NCBI GenBank assembly: GCA_964644675.1
Contig: CAZXWK010000015.1
Coordinates: 1 to 46,277, forward strand
Length of the DNA stretch: 46,277 bases
Source of the DNA: CAZXWK01 sp964644675
GTDB lineage: Bacteria; Actinomycetota; Coriobacteriia; Anaerosomatales; JAAXUF01
Reading direction: 5' to 3'
The first letter of the stretch is position 1; each line of letters starts with the position of its first letter. The notes under the pieces are model-generated. The model saw only the letters and a program-made list of their open reading frames with translations. It ran no database searches and was not told the origin of the DNA. Both the position numbers and the translations under genes were made by a program. Shown here piece by piece: positions 31,302 to 39,922 of the stretch.

Positions 31302-32141
31302 GTGTTCCGTATCGTCCACAAGCGCCAGCTCTCGGACGCCGTCTTCGAGATGGGCGTCGAGGCTCCGCGCATCGCCGCCAAAGCGCGCGCCGGGCAGTTC
31401 CTCATGGTGCGCACGTCCGAGACGGGCGAGCGCATCCCGCTCACCTTCAGTGACTGGTCCGCCGAGGAAGGCTGGATCCGTTTCATCTTCATGCGCGTCG
31501 GCAAGACCACCCACGAGCTCGCTCACTTCGAGGTCGGCGACCAGCTGGCCGACGTCGTCGGGCCACTCGGCGTCCCCACCCACACCGAAGGCCTGGGTCG
31601 CGTCGCCGTGGTCGGCGGCGGGGTGGGCGCCGCGGTCGCGTACCCGGTCGCCCGCGCGATGGCCGAGGCAGGCGCCGAGGTCACGGTGATCCTGGGCGCA
31701 CGCAATGCCGAGCTGCTCGTGCTCGAGGACGAGCTGCGCGCGCTGCCCGTGAAGGAGCTCGTCGTGGTCACAGACGACGGCTCGGCCGGCATCAAGGGCC
31801 TGGTGACGCACCCGCTCAAGGAGCTCTGCGAAGCCAAGGCGATCGACCACGCGTTCGCCGTGGGGCCGGCGATCATGATGAAGTTCTGCGCCGCCACCAC
31901 GCGTGACTACGCCGTTCCGACCACCGTGTCGCTCAACCCGATCATGGTGGACGGTACCGGCATGTGCGGCGCCTGCCGCGTGAGCGTGGACGGCGAGACG
32001 CGCTTCGGGTGCGTGGACGGCCCCGACTTCGATGGCCACGCCGTCGACTTCGAGGAGCTCATGAGCCGCCAGCGCATCTACGTCGACGACGAGCGCCTCG
32101 CCGACGCCGAGTACTCCCGGGGGTGCCAGTGCCACCTGTAG
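31302..32141 (+). CDS. nfnA: NfnA-type ferredoxin-NADP+ reductase subunit (FAD, [2Fe-2S])
   Basis: The product is 279 aa from GTG 31302, four bases after GGAGG. Residues 1-95 are the FAD-binding barrel (RIPLTFSDW). Residues about 100-215 form the NAD-binding domain (VAVVGGGVGAAVAYPVARAM). The C-terminal 2Fe-2S site has DGTGMCGAC and FGC (Cys222, Cys225 and Cys237, with Asp217 where related PyrK-type proteins have Cys), which is the form known for NfnA. With the next gene it forms an electron-bifurcating transhydrogenase linking NADH, ferredoxin and NADP+ in anaerobes. PyrK or sulfide dehydrogenase subunit are weaker alternatives. Confidence 0.9.
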   Translation: MFRIVHKRQLSDAVFEMGVEAPRIAAKARAGQFLMVRTSETGERIPLTFSDWSAEEGWIRFIFMRVGKTTHELAHFEVGDQLADVVGPLGVPTHTEGLGRVAVVGGGVGAAVAYPVARAMAEAGAEVTVILGARNAELLVLEDELRALPVKELVVVTDDGSAGIKGLVTHPLKELCEAKAIDHAFAVGPAIMMKFCAATTRDYAVPTTVSLNPIMVDGTGMCGACRVSVDGETRFGCVDGPDFDGHAVDFEELMSRQRIYVDDERLADAEYSRGCQCHL

Positions 32142-33592
32142 ACGACACGCCGGGCACCACGCCAGCCGAGAACCCCGCTCCCACTGAGCGCCGCCGCCCG
32201 TCGCGTGCGCCGCGCACGCCCATGCCGGAGCGCGAGCCCGCCGAGCGCCGCCAGACCTTCGACGAGGTCGGCTACGGCTACTCGGCAGACGAGGCCCGCG
32301 CGGAGGCCGAGCGCTGCCTGCAGTGCAAGAACCCCACGTGCGAGGCGGGCTGCCCCGTCAACATCGAGATCAAGGCGTTCATCGGCGCGATCATCGATGG
32401 CGACCCCAAGGCCGGCGTCGAGATCATCAAGCGCAAGAACGCGCTGCCCGCCGTATGCGGGCGCGTCTGCCCGCAGGAGTCGCAGTGCGAGGCCGCGTGC
32501 GTGCTCGCCAAGAAGGGCGAGCCGGTCGCCATCGGTCGCCTCGAGCGCTATCTGGGCGACAGCGACCTTGCGTGCGAGCTCGAAGGGCGCTGCGTTCCCG
32601 AGAAGGCCGCGCCGAGCGGCTTCCGCTGCGCCGTCGTCGGCAGCGGCCCCGCGGGCCTCGCGTGCGCGGGCGAGCTCGCCGTGCTCGGCCACGAGGTCAC
32701 CGTGCTCGAGTCGCTCCACGCGCCGGGCGGGGTGCTCTCCTACGGCATCCCCGAGTTCCGGCTGCCGGCGGAGGTGCTCGCGGCCGAGATCGAGACGTTG
32801 ACCACGCTGGGCGTGACCATCCAGACCGACACGGTCGTCGGCGCGCTCGTCACCGTCGAGGAGCTGCTCGCCGAGGAGGGCTACGACGCCGTCTTCATCG
32901 GCAGCGGGGCGGGCCTGCCCGTCTTCCTCGGCGTGCCGGGTGAGAACCTCAACGGAGTCTACTCGGCCAACGAGTTCCTCACGCGCGTGAACCTCATGCG
33001 CGCCTACGAGTTCCCCAAGGCCGACACGCCGGTGTGGCGCGGCCGCAAGGTCGCGGTCGTCGGCGGGGGCAACGTCGCGATGGACGCGGCGCGAACGGCG
33101 CTCAGGTTGGGTGCCGAGGAGGTCTTCCTCGTCTACCGCCGCACCGAAGACGAGATGCCGGCGCGCAAGGAAGAGGTCCACCACGCCAAGGAGGAGGGCG
33201 TGGAGTTCAAGATGCTGTGCTCTCCCGCCGAGGTCGTCGGTCACGACGGCTGGGTGACCGGCATCGTGGCGACGCGCATGGAGCTCACCGAGCCCGACGC
33301 GAGCGGCCGCCGCGCCCCGGTGTGCGTGATGGGCTCGGAGTTCACCATCGAGTGCGACACGGTCATCTCGGCGGTGGGGACGCGGGCCAACCCACTGCTC
33401 AAGCAGGCGGCGCCCGACCTCGCGCTCAACCCGCGCGGCTACATCGTCACCGACGACGAGGGCGCGACCAACCTACCGGGCGTCTACGCGGGCGGCGACA
33501 TCGTCACCGGGGCCGCCACGGTAATCCTCGCCATGGGCGCCGGCAAGAAGGCGGCACACGGCATGGATCGCTGGCTCCGGGCTCGCTCGTAG
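32129..33592 (+). CDS. nfnB: NfnB-type NADPH-dependent oxidoreductase (GltD-like)
   Basis: The product is 487 aa from GTG 32129, overlapping nfnA by 13 nt with a CGGGGG site upstream; GTG 32123 and ATG 32222 are alternatives. The first 35 residues are Pro-rich. RCLQCKNPTCEAGCPVNI and the later CGRVCPQESQCEAAC bind two [4Fe-4S] clusters. VVGSGPAGLACAGEL binds FAD, and VVGGGNVAMDAARTALRLGAEEV binds NADPH. YAGGDIVTGAATVILAMGAGKKAA is the conserved C-terminus. Its length and pairing with NfnA favour NfnB over the small subunit of glutamate synthase, since no gltA/gltB large subunit is adjacent. Confidence 0.9.
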   Translation: MPPVDDTPGTTPAENPAPTERRRPSRAPRTPMPEREPAERRQTFDEVGYGYSADEARAEAERCLQCKNPTCEAGCPVNIEIKAFIGAIIDGDPKAGVEIIKRKNALPAVCGRVCPQESQCEAACVLAKKGEPVAIGRLERYLGDSDLACELEGRCVPEKAAPSGFRCAVVGSGPAGLACAGELAVLGHEVTVLESLHAPGGVLSYGIPEFRLPAEVLAAEIETLTTLGVTIQTDTVVGALVTVEELLAEEGYDAVFIGSGAGLPVFLGVPGENLNGVYSANEFLTRVNLMRAYEFPKADTPVWRGRKVAVVGGGNVAMDAARTALRLGAEEVFLVYRRTEDEMPARKEEVHHAKEEGVEFKMLCSPAEVVGHDGWVTGIVATRMELTEPDASGRRAPVCVMGSEFTIECDTVISAVGTRANPLLKQAAPDLALNPRGYIVTDDEGATNLPGVYAGGDIVTGAATVILAMGAGKKAAHGMDRWLRARS

Positions 33593-33628
33593 TCGTCGAA
33601 TACCGCCTAGAGGCAGTCACCGCTGGGG

Positions 33629-33688
33629 TACAATCTCCGCGAGGACGAACGGCGTGTCGTACCGTTCGTCTGGTAGGAAATCCCTACC
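33629..33688 (+). promoter_or_regulatory. -10-like box and two leader hairpins before the LytTR regulator
   Basis: TACAAT (33629-33634) could be a -10 box, though no good -35 is seen. The leader starts with GACGAACGG (33644-33652) pairing with CCGTTCGTC (33662-33670). A second stem, GGTAGG (33672-33677) with CCTACC (33683-33688), follows. ACCGTTCGT at 33661-33669 fits the published LytTR half-site pattern, and the opposing arm fits at eight of nine positions, so the inverted repeat may be an autoregulatory operator. The ribosome site GAGGGAG follows at 33702-33708. Confidence 0.4.
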
Positions 33689-33714
33689 CATCGGGTAACG
33701 CGAGGGAGTGAGCG

Positions 33715-34464
33715 GTGGCTGACGATCCCATCCACGTGCTGGTCGTCGACGATGACGAGTCCATCGTCGACATGATCCGCCTGGGCCTCGAGGACGACGG
33801 CATGCGGGTCTACGGCGCGAGCGACGGCGGCGAAGGCATCGACGTCCTGGCCAAGGAGCGCATCGACGTCGTCGTCCTCGACATCATGATGCCGCGCGTG
33901 GACGGCTGGATGGCGCTGATGGACATGCGCAGCAATCCGGCGACCGCCGACGTCCCGGTCATCATGCTCACGGCCAAGACCCAGGACCTCGCCAAGATCC
34001 TCGCGTTCAAGCAGGGGGTCCAGCAGTACGTCACCAAGCCGTTCAACATCCAGGAGCTCTCGGCACGCGTCGAGAGCCTCGCGAAGGGGCGGCGCAGCGC
34101 GGCGAGTTCCGCCGGCGCAGGGGGCGAGGCGGAGTTCCGCAAGATCGCCGTGCGCAAGGGCGGGCGGACCGTCCTGCTCAACGTGGACGACATCGTGTTC
34201 CTCTCGGCGAGGAACAAGTCGACGTACGCACACACCTACGAGAACCAGTACCTCGTGGACATGACGCTCGGCGAGCTCGAGGTGAAGATGGCGCGCGAGT
34301 CGTTCGCTCGGGTCCACCGGAGCTACCTGGTCAACCTCAACCGCGTCAAGGAGATCCTGCGGGTCGACGGCTGCTACGTCGTCGTGGCCGCGGATCGCGA
34401 CGAGACCCACATCCCGGTCGCCCGCCGACAAGTGCGGACGTTCCGCGAGGCGGTGGGCATTTGA
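33715..34464 (+). CDS. Response regulator: REC receiver plus LytTR DNA-binding domain
   Basis: The product is 249 aa from GTG 33715 with GAGGGAG six bases upstream. The receiver (about 5-120) has the acidic pocket DDDE at 12-15, phosphoacceptor Asp56 in LDIMMP, LTAKT near 84 and YVTKPF near 104. A short Ala/Ser/Gly linker leads to LytTR (about 145-249) with V-D-D-I-V-F-L-S-A-R-N-K-S-T-Y, FARVHRSYLVNLNRV and IPVARRQ. LytTR regulators control surface, virulence and competence genes. No histidine kinase is adjacent, so it is an orphan here. The stop overlaps the start of the DUF916-like gene (TGATG), implying joint expression. Confidence 0.94.
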   Translation: MADDPIHVLVVDDDESIVDMIRLGLEDDGMRVYGASDGGEGIDVLAKERIDVVVLDIMMPRVDGWMALMDMRSNPATADVPVIMLTAKTQDLAKILAFKQGVQQYVTKPFNIQELSARVESLAKGRRSAASSAGAGGEAEFRKIAVRKGGRTVLLNVDDIVFLSARNKSTYAHTYENQYLVDMTLGELEVKMARESFARVHRSYLVNLNRVKEILRVDGCYVVVAADRDETHIPVARRQVRTFREAVGI

Positions 34465-35522
34465 TGTCGCGACGCTTCTCGGTGCTGCTGGCCTGCGTCG
34501 TCCTCGCAGCGGCCGTTGCGGTGCCGGCGAGCGCCTACGCCACCAAGACGATCGGCCTGTCGTCGGGCCGGTTCCGGTTCGAGAACGTCAATCCCGGTCA
34601 GACGGTGAAGGGAACGGTGGTCGTCGGGAACGACGGCGACGAGCCCATCAAGGTGCTCGTGTACGCGGCCGACCAGACCGTGAACGAGACCGGCAACGTC
34701 GAATACAAGGCGCCTGACCGCGCCGACCTCTCGGCGATGACCAAGCCGGCAACCTGGACCAAGATCACCATGCCGGCGGACAGCAAGTCGCTCGGCAACC
34801 TGCCCTACCTCGAGATGAAGCCGGGCGAGCAGATTCCGATCAAGTTCGCGATCACGGTCCCCAACGGCATTCCGCCGGGGGACCACAACATGCTCATCTT
34901 CTTCGAGGTCTTCGACACCGCGCAGGGCACCGCCCAGATCTCGGGCCGGCTCGGCACGCGGGTCGTCATCCGCGTCAACGGCACCGTGCTCAACTCGCTC
35001 GAACTCAGGCCGTTCAACGTCGAGCCGTGGATCATCGGCGACAAGATCGCCTACGACTTCCTGGTGCGCAACCTGGGCAACGTCGATGAGCGCGTGACGG
35101 CTACGACGATGCTGCTCGACACGCGCGGCAACGAGCTCTCGAAGCAGACGCCCATCGACAAGCAGGTCGTCTACGCGCAGACGAACCTGATGGCGGCCGG
35201 CACTATCGTCCCGCCGCGCCCCATCGGCAAGTACGTCGTGCGCACCTCGGTCCAGCCCGTCGACGACAACGGAGCCCCGATCGTTGAGAAGGCGCCGCTC
35301 GTCGAGGAGCGGACGACCTGGATCGCCCCGTTGTGGGCGCTCATCGCTCTGGGCGTTGGCGTGCTGGTCGCGATCGTGGCGCTGATCTGGTGGATCGCTT
35401 CGAGGGCGGGTGCGAGGGGCCAGGCGCGCCGTGACCAGGAGGCTGTCGCAGCGGCGGCCGTCGCCGAGCCGCTTGCGCCGCCGAACGACGACAGCTACTA
35501 CGATCCTGACGCGGGGCAGTAG
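34464..35522 (+). CDS. Membrane-anchored surface protein with DUF916/WxL-interacting-like domain
   Basis: The product is 352 aa from ATG 34464. A signal peptide with a twin Arg runs to about residue 26 (PASA-YA). The mature N-terminus (GRFRFENVNPGQTVKGTVVVGNDGDEP) is the beta-sandwich pattern of DUF916-type and related Ig-like domains. NGIPPGDHNMLIFFEVF and a second Ig-like domain (RNLGNVDERVTAT) follow. A transmembrane helix lies at about 283-312, and the tail is cytoplasmic and Ala/Asp-rich. In Firmicutes such proteins are encoded with WxL-domain wall proteins. Here a small secreted protein gene converges on this one. A binding role at the cell surface is inferred. Confidence 0.68.
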   Translation: MSRRFSVLLACVVLAAAVAVPASAYATKTIGLSSGRFRFENVNPGQTVKGTVVVGNDGDEPIKVLVYAADQTVNETGNVEYKAPDRADLSAMTKPATWTKITMPADSKSLGNLPYLEMKPGEQIPIKFAITVPNGIPPGDHNMLIFFEVFDTAQGTAQISGRLGTRVVIRVNGTVLNSLELRPFNVEPWIIGDKIAYDFLVRNLGNVDERVTATTMLLDTRGNELSKQTPIDKQVVYAQTNLMAAGTIVPPRPIGKYVVRTSVQPVDDNGAPIVEKAPLVEERTTWIAPLWALIALGVGVLVAIVALIWWIASRAGARGQARRDQEAVAAAAVAEPLAPPNDDSYYDPDAGQ

Positions 35523-35576
35523 GGACGCGTCTCGGGGATCGTTCCCGCCGACGGATGCGCCGGTCTCCGAGTACAG

Positions 35577-35613
35577 AAAAGCCCCGCGGCCGGTGACCAC
35601 GGGGCTTTCCTTT
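35577..35613. terminator. Bidirectional terminator
   Basis: AAAGCCCCG (35578-35586) and CGGGGCTTT (35600-35608) form a 9-bp stem around a 13-base loop. It is followed by CCTTT on the plus strand and preceded by AAAA, which is TTTT on the minus strand. It lies between the convergent DUF916-like and small secreted protein genes. Confidence 0.78.
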
Positions 35614-35638
35614 GCGAGCTCTGTCTTGCAGGTGAAAC

Positions 35639-36127
35639 CTACGGCACGGTGACCGTGTACACGACGTTGGTGTTGTACGAACCAGGGGCGGTCGTCCAGG
35701 GCACGCCCGGCGCGGGGATCGAGTAGGCGTCGGTGAAGGTGGTGCCACCGGCGCTGGGGGTACCAGCGGTGCTCGAGCCGTCGGCGTAGGTCATCGTGAT
35801 GCCGAGGGCCGAGATGACGGCCGGGGTGGCCACGCTCTTGGCCAGGTGGTAGTTCTGGTTGGCCTTGACGAGGATCGTCACGTTCTTGGCCGCTGCGGTG
35901 TCCTCAGGGTTGAGGGTGCCGAAGTCCACCGTCTGGGTGGCGTCCGGGCAGGTGATGGTCATCTGGACGCGCGGGTTGACCGTCGCGCGAACGTTGACCG
36001 GGTTCGAGCTGTTGTCGATCGGGGCCGTGCCGGGGCCGAACACCGACGGCGGGCCGGCGACGGCGACCGTCGCGACGCTCAGGATGAGCGCAACTGCGAG
36101 AACGCTGACGAACAATGCCTTCTTCAT
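35639..36127 (-). CDS. Small secreted beta-rich protein, convergent to the DUF916-like gene
   Basis: The product is 162 aa from ATG 36127, seven bases after AGGAGGG. MKKALFVSVLAVALIL and VAVA form a clear signal peptide of about 24 residues. The mature part is rich in Thr, Val, Asn and Pro with alternating beta pattern: NPRVQMTITCPD, TVDFGTLNPED, NVTILVKANQNYHLAKS and a final YTVTVP. It has a single Cys. The layout resembles small secreted beta-sandwich proteins such as WxL or coat-U-like domains, but I see no WxL motif and no sorting signal. It may be the partner of the DUF916-like protein. The AAA-containing signal peptide codons and modest GC suggest high expression, which is inference. 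Confidence 0.72.
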   Translation of the reverse strand: MKKALFVSVLAVALILSVATVAVAGPPSVFGPGTAPIDNSSNPVNVRATVNPRVQMTITCPDATQTVDFGTLNPEDTAAAKNVTILVKANQNYHLAKSVATPAVISALGITMTYADGSSTAGTPSAGGTTFTDAYSIPAPGVPWTTAPGSYNTNVVYTVTVP

Positions 36128-36441
36128 TGCCTTTCCCTCCTACGATTCCGATACAAATCGCACACCGTATACTCGCCGCCAGGCGGCGATCTACGGGGAT
36201 CCGCGGGCCTGGCACTCAACTCATCGGCCCTGGCGGATGCGGCCTATACAGCCACTCGATGGGCGGGAGGATAGCGTGACGGATTCGCGACGAACGGTCG
36301 AAAGAAACCTCTGGGCGGTGACCTTCTGAGGAGTGGACGCGACGTATGCGGGAGCAAACGCGCAGGGGCCGACCGCGATCCGGCGTCCTTCGAGCTCGGG
36401 TATGGAGTCCGCGTCGCGCGCGAAACGAAGGCGTGGCCGCG
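36128..36441. other. Intergenic region of 314 bp between the secreted protein and UPF0210 genes
   Basis: I see no gene here. It contains the leader of the secreted protein gene at its left end, including a perfect 7-1-7 inverted repeat CGCCGCC-A-GGCGGCG at 36174-36188. On the minus strand TATACG (36171-36166) follows that repeat directly and could be a -10 box. I looked for cyclic-di-GMP and other common riboswitch cores and found none. Confidence 0.6.
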
Positions 36442-37806
36442 CTAGTTCTTGAGTGACTGGAGCGGGGCGGGAAAGCGTCCGCCGCGATGCGCGAAGACGG
36501 TGCCGGCCCACTCGTTGACGGCCATCACAGGCGCCTCGCCGAGAAGCCCGCCGAAGCTGAGCCGGTCGCCCACCTGCTTGCCGACGGCGGGGATGAGCCG
36601 CACGGCGGTCGTCTTCGAGTTCACGACGCCGATCGCGCACTCGTCGGCGATGACGCCGGCGATCGTCTCGGCGGTGGTGTCGCCGGGGACGGCGATCATG
36701 TCGAGGCCGACCGAGCACACGCTCGTCATGGCCTCGAGCTTCTCGATGGTGAGCGCACCGGACTCCGCGGCGCGGATCATGCCCTGGTCCTCGGAGACGG
36801 GGATGAAGGCGCCCGAGAGCCCGCCGATGCTCGACGTGCCCATCGCGCCACCCTTCTTGACCGCGTCGTTGAGGAGTGCGAGCGCGGCCGTGGTTCCGGG
36901 GCCGCCACAACGCTCGACGCCCATCGCCTCGATGATCTCGGCGACGGAGTCGCCCTCGGCGGGCGTGGGGGCGAGCGAGAGGTCGACGATGCCCATCGTG
37001 ACGCCCAGGCGACGCGCGGCCTCGCGGGCGACGAGTTCGCCGACGCGCGTGATCTTGAACGAAGTCGCCTTGATCTGCTCGGCGACGGTGGTCAGGTCGG
37101 CATCCTTCGGGAGCGACGCGATGATCGCGCGCACGACGCCCGGGCCGGAGATGCCGACGTTGATGACCTCGTCGGGCTCGCCGGTGCCGTGGACCGCGCC
37201 CGCCATGAACGGGTTGTCCTCGACCATGTTCGCGAAGACCACGAGCTTGGCGCAGCCGATGCAGTCGGCGTCGGCGGTCTTCTCGGCGGTGGCCTTGATG
37301 GTCTGCGCCATGAGCAGGACGGCGTCCATGTTGATGCCGGCGCGCGTGGTCGCGACGTTGACCGAGGCGCAGACGCGCCTGGTGGCGCAGAGCGCGTCGG
37401 GGATCGAGGCGATCAGCCGTCGGTCGCCGTCGCCCGTACCCTTGTGCACGAGCGCCGAGAACCCGCCGATGAAGTCGACGCCCACCTCATGGGCGGCGCG
37501 GTCGAGGGCTTCGGCGAGCGGGGCGACGTTCTCGGCCGAGGTGGCCGCGGCGAGCTGGGCGACGGGCGTGACCGAGATGCGCTTGTTGACGATGGGGATG
37601 CCGTACTCGCGTTCGATCTGCTCGGCGACGGGCACGAGGCGCTCGGCGGCCGAGGTGACGCGCTCGTAGACGCGGCGCGCCATGACGTCGAGGTCGGCGT
37701 CGGCGCAGCTCGAGAGCGAGAGCCCCAGCGTGACGGTACGCACGTCGAGGTTCTGCTGCGTGACCATCGTCAGTGTCTCGACGACCTCTTCCGGGGTGAT
37801 CGGCAC
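36442..37806 (-). CDS. UPF0210 (DUF711) family protein
   Basis: The product is 454 aa from GTG 37806, five bases after AGGAGG, which matches the usual UPF0210 length of about 450; an open extension to 38019 crosses the ACT gene. TVTLGLSLSSCADAD, NKRISVTPVA, DFIGGFSALV, NVATTRAGINMDAV, FANMVEDNPFMAGA and GISGPGVVRA are conserved family stretches. The fold is related to glycyl-radical enzymes, but the function is unestablished. It is nearly always found next to a UPF0237 ACT-domain gene, as here, so the ACT protein is probably its regulator or partner. Confidence 0.93.
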   Translation of the reverse strand: MPITPEEVVETLTMVTQQNLDVRTVTLGLSLSSCADADLDVMARRVYERVTSAAERLVPVAEQIEREYGIPIVNKRISVTPVAQLAAATSAENVAPLAEALDRAAHEVGVDFIGGFSALVHKGTGDGDRRLIASIPDALCATRRVCASVNVATTRAGINMDAVLLMAQTIKATAEKTADADCIGCAKLVVFANMVEDNPFMAGAVHGTGEPDEVINVGISGPGVVRAIIASLPKDADLTTVAEQIKATSFKITRVGELVAREAARRLGVTMGIVDLSLAPTPAEGDSVAEIIEAMGVERCGGPGTTAALALLNDAVKKGGAMGTSSIGGLSGAFIPVSEDQGMIRAAESGALTIEKLEAMTSVCSVGLDMIAVPGDTTAETIAGVIADECAIGVVNSKTTAVRLIPAVGKQVGDRLSFGGLLGEAPVMAVNEWAGTVFAHRGGRFPAPLQSLKN

Positions 37807-37900
37807 GGGTGCCTCCTGTGGCGGGGATGCGGCGGGCGCGGGCTGGCGGGCGGAGCAGAGCGCGCGTCGGAGTCCGGCGCGTCGCGCTGCGGCGGGCGTG

Positions 37901-38176
37901 TCAGATGCGGTGCATGTAGCGGAAGACGTCCTCGCGCTGGAGCGTGACCTGCAGGCCGATCTCCTCGCCGACCTGCTCGAGCCGCTTCTGGACGACGTCG
38001 AACGGCGTCGCTTCCTCATCCACCGTGACGAGCATCGTCATCGAGAAGATGCCGCCGATGATGGTCTGGCGGATGTCCTCGATGTTGGCGTGGGCGTCGG
38101 CAAGCGCCGCCGAGATCGCCGCGACGATGCCGACGCGGTCCTCGCCGAGCACCGACAGGATCGCTGGAGTGCGCAT
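37901..38176 (-). CDS. UPF0237 ACT-domain protein
   Basis: The product is 91 aa from ATG 38176 with AAGGAG five bases upstream. It is a single ACT domain: AILSVLGEDRVGIVAAISAAL, IEDIRQTIIGGIFSMTMLV and LQREDVFRYMHRI. ACT domains bind amino acids or other small ligands and regulate partners. It is followed after 94 nt by the UPF0210 gene on the same strand, a widely conserved pairing. The ligand is unknown. Confidence 0.94.
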   Translation of the reverse strand: MRTPAILSVLGEDRVGIVAAISAALADAHANIEDIRQTIIGGIFSMTMLVTVDEEATPFDVVQKRLEQVGEEIGLQVTLQREDVFRYMHRI

Positions 38177-38330
38177 GATGCTCCTTCCCGGCCGGGGCCG
38201 GACGGCTCCGGTGCTTGCCCCGGGCGCACGAAGCGCTCGGGCTATACTCCTTATACCGCACGAACCGCGCCCGGGTATTCGCGCGCGCGGTTCGCCGTTC
38301 ACGCGATGGTACACGAGAGAGGCGCTGTCG

Positions 38331-38576
38331 ATGGCCGTCCCCATCACGCCGATCCGCATGGGAGACGTGGTCAAGCTCAAGAAGCCGCACCCGTGCGGCG
38401 CCAACGAGTGGGAGATCGTGCGTCTGGGCGCCGACATCGGCCTGCGCTGCAGGGGTTGCGACCGCCGCGTCATGCTCGTGCGCTCCGAGTTCGACCGCCG
38501 GTTCCGCGGCTTCATCGAGCGCTCCGCCGAGCCCCCCGCCGAGAGGCCCTCGGGCGAGGACGCCGAGAGCGAGTGA
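38331..38576 (+). CDS. DUF951 family protein
   Basis: The product is 81 aa from ATG 38331, with GAGAGAGG upstream. MGDVVKLKKPHPCGANEWEI, RLGADIGLRCRGCDRRVMLVRSEFDRR is the full DUF951 pattern, a small beta-rich domain with conserved Cys in HPCG and CxxC that may bind metal or nucleic acid. The last 20 residues are acidic and variable. In Firmicutes this gene is common near rpsF, ychF or parB. A -10-like TATACT lies at 38243-38248. Confidence 0.9.
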   Translation: MAVPITPIRMGDVVKLKKPHPCGANEWEIVRLGADIGLRCRGCDRRVMLVRSEFDRRFRGFIERSAEPPAERPSGEDAESE

Positions 38577-38628
38577 GCGGGGCGGGTCGCGGCGCGCCAG
38601 AACCCCGCCGAGCGGCCGGTGGCGCGTC

Positions 38629-39741
38629 CTACGGCGTCGAGCTCGTGGCCTTACCGGGCGATGCCGTGCCCGTGGGCTCGTACTCCAGCGCTCCGACAAG
38701 ACCCTTGTACGTCGGGTCGGTCGTGTCGTTGATCTGGATGTGCGTGTGGTCGCCCCCGCCGCCCCTGACGTAGTCCCTGAGCTGGTGGCTCACCTTGTCG
38801 GAGAGCTTGCGGACGTGCCCGATGGGCGTCACGCCGCCGTCCACGTGTTGGCCGACGGTCGCCGTGAGGTCGGTGATGTGGATCATCACGAGGTCGAGTT
38901 TGGGGTAGCCGTCCGGACGGATGTGGATCTCGTAGTCCGACCACTTCCCGTACAGCTTGTACGACTTGATCTTGATGATCTGGCCCGAGACGGGCGCCAT
39001 GACGACCGTGCCGGGGCGCGCTCCCACGTCCACCGCAGTGTCGGGCTTGCCGGGTCGCGGCCGCCACATGCGCAGTACGCTCCCGACGAGCACGGCGTCC
39101 GCTCCCGTCGGCTGGGCACTCGTGTCGCGCGAGGTGCCCTGCTTGTTGGCGGCGGTCGAGAGCTTCGCGTCGGGCATGGGCGTGTCCATGTCGAGCGCGT
39201 AGCCGTACGAGGCCTGGTGGAAGCCGATCTCGGTGAGACGGTTCACGGGCACGGGCAGCCTGAGCTGCAGCTTCTTGTAGTTGGCGAAGATCGGCGTGGG
39301 CTGCGCGGGTTTCTCGGCGTTGGCGGAGCGCATCTTCGCGATCGCCTGGCTCGCGATGGAGCGCGAACCGGCGATGGGGGTGACGGTCGAGGTGGCTTCG
39401 GCGACGGGGTTTGCGGCGGCGCGCCGGTCGGAGGCCCAGCGCCAGCCTCCGAGCGCGACCACGAGCGCCACGGCGGCTCCGATCGCGATGATCGCGTTGC
39501 GGCGCTGCTCGCGTTCGCGCGCGCGCTGCTGCCGCGCAGCGCGTCCCTCGACGGCGAACCCGGTGTCGCGGGCGGGGGAGAGACGGCGACCGCTCTCCTT
39601 CCACTCGCGGTACTCCTGGTCGTCCGACACGCGGTCGATGAGCGGGTGCTCGTGGCCGCCGAAGTTGACCTCGTTGGTTCGGATGACCTTCACGCCGTCG
39701 TCGCGGCGCTGCCCCGTGGGCGTACGACGCGGCGGTCTCAC
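38629..39741 (-). CDS. Membrane-anchored M23-like (LytM-fold) protein with atypical metal site
   Basis: The product is 370 aa from GTG 39741. Residues 1-80 are basic and cytoplasmic, and a transmembrane helix lies near 84-104. The extracytoplasmic part has NRLTEIGFHQASYGYALDMD and then a lipoyl/LytM-like beta core (APVSGQIIKIKSY, EIHIRPDG, VTPIGHV). It ends in DHTHIQI, which matches the HxH end of M23 peptidases. The first ligand pair is spaced H-x8-D in place of HxxxD, so metal binding and catalysis are uncertain. It could be a non-hydrolytic wall-binding relative. No operon partner is seen; the gene starts near a divergent small lipoprotein gene. Confidence 0.62.
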   Translation of the reverse strand: MRPPRRTPTGQRRDDGVKVIRTNEVNFGGHEHPLIDRVSDDQEYREWKESGRRLSPARDTGFAVEGRAARQQRAREREQRRNAIIAIGAAVALVVALGGWRWASDRRAAANPVAEATSTVTPIAGSRSIASQAIAKMRSANAEKPAQPTPIFANYKKLQLRLPVPVNRLTEIGFHQASYGYALDMDTPMPDAKLSTAANKQGTSRDTSAQPTGADAVLVGSVLRMWRPRPGKPDTAVDVGARPGTVVMAPVSGQIIKIKSYKLYGKWSDYEIHIRPDGYPKLDLVMIHITDLTATVGQHVDGGVTPIGHVRKLSDKVSHQLRDYVRGGGGDHTHIQINDTTDPTYKGLVGALEYEPTGTASPGKATSSTP

Positions 39742-39922
39742 CGCGATGACCTCGAGGTGGGGGGTAGGCCGAAGCGTGCCGAAACGGGGACGCGGAGTGT
39801 GTCAGCGAGGTGCGCTATGGGACGGGCCTTCGGGACGGCGACACGGGACTCGGACAGTATAGCGGCTCTCAGTGGCGCGGAGGCTCCGGCGCGCTACACT
39901 GTCGGCTGAACGGGGGAGTGCG

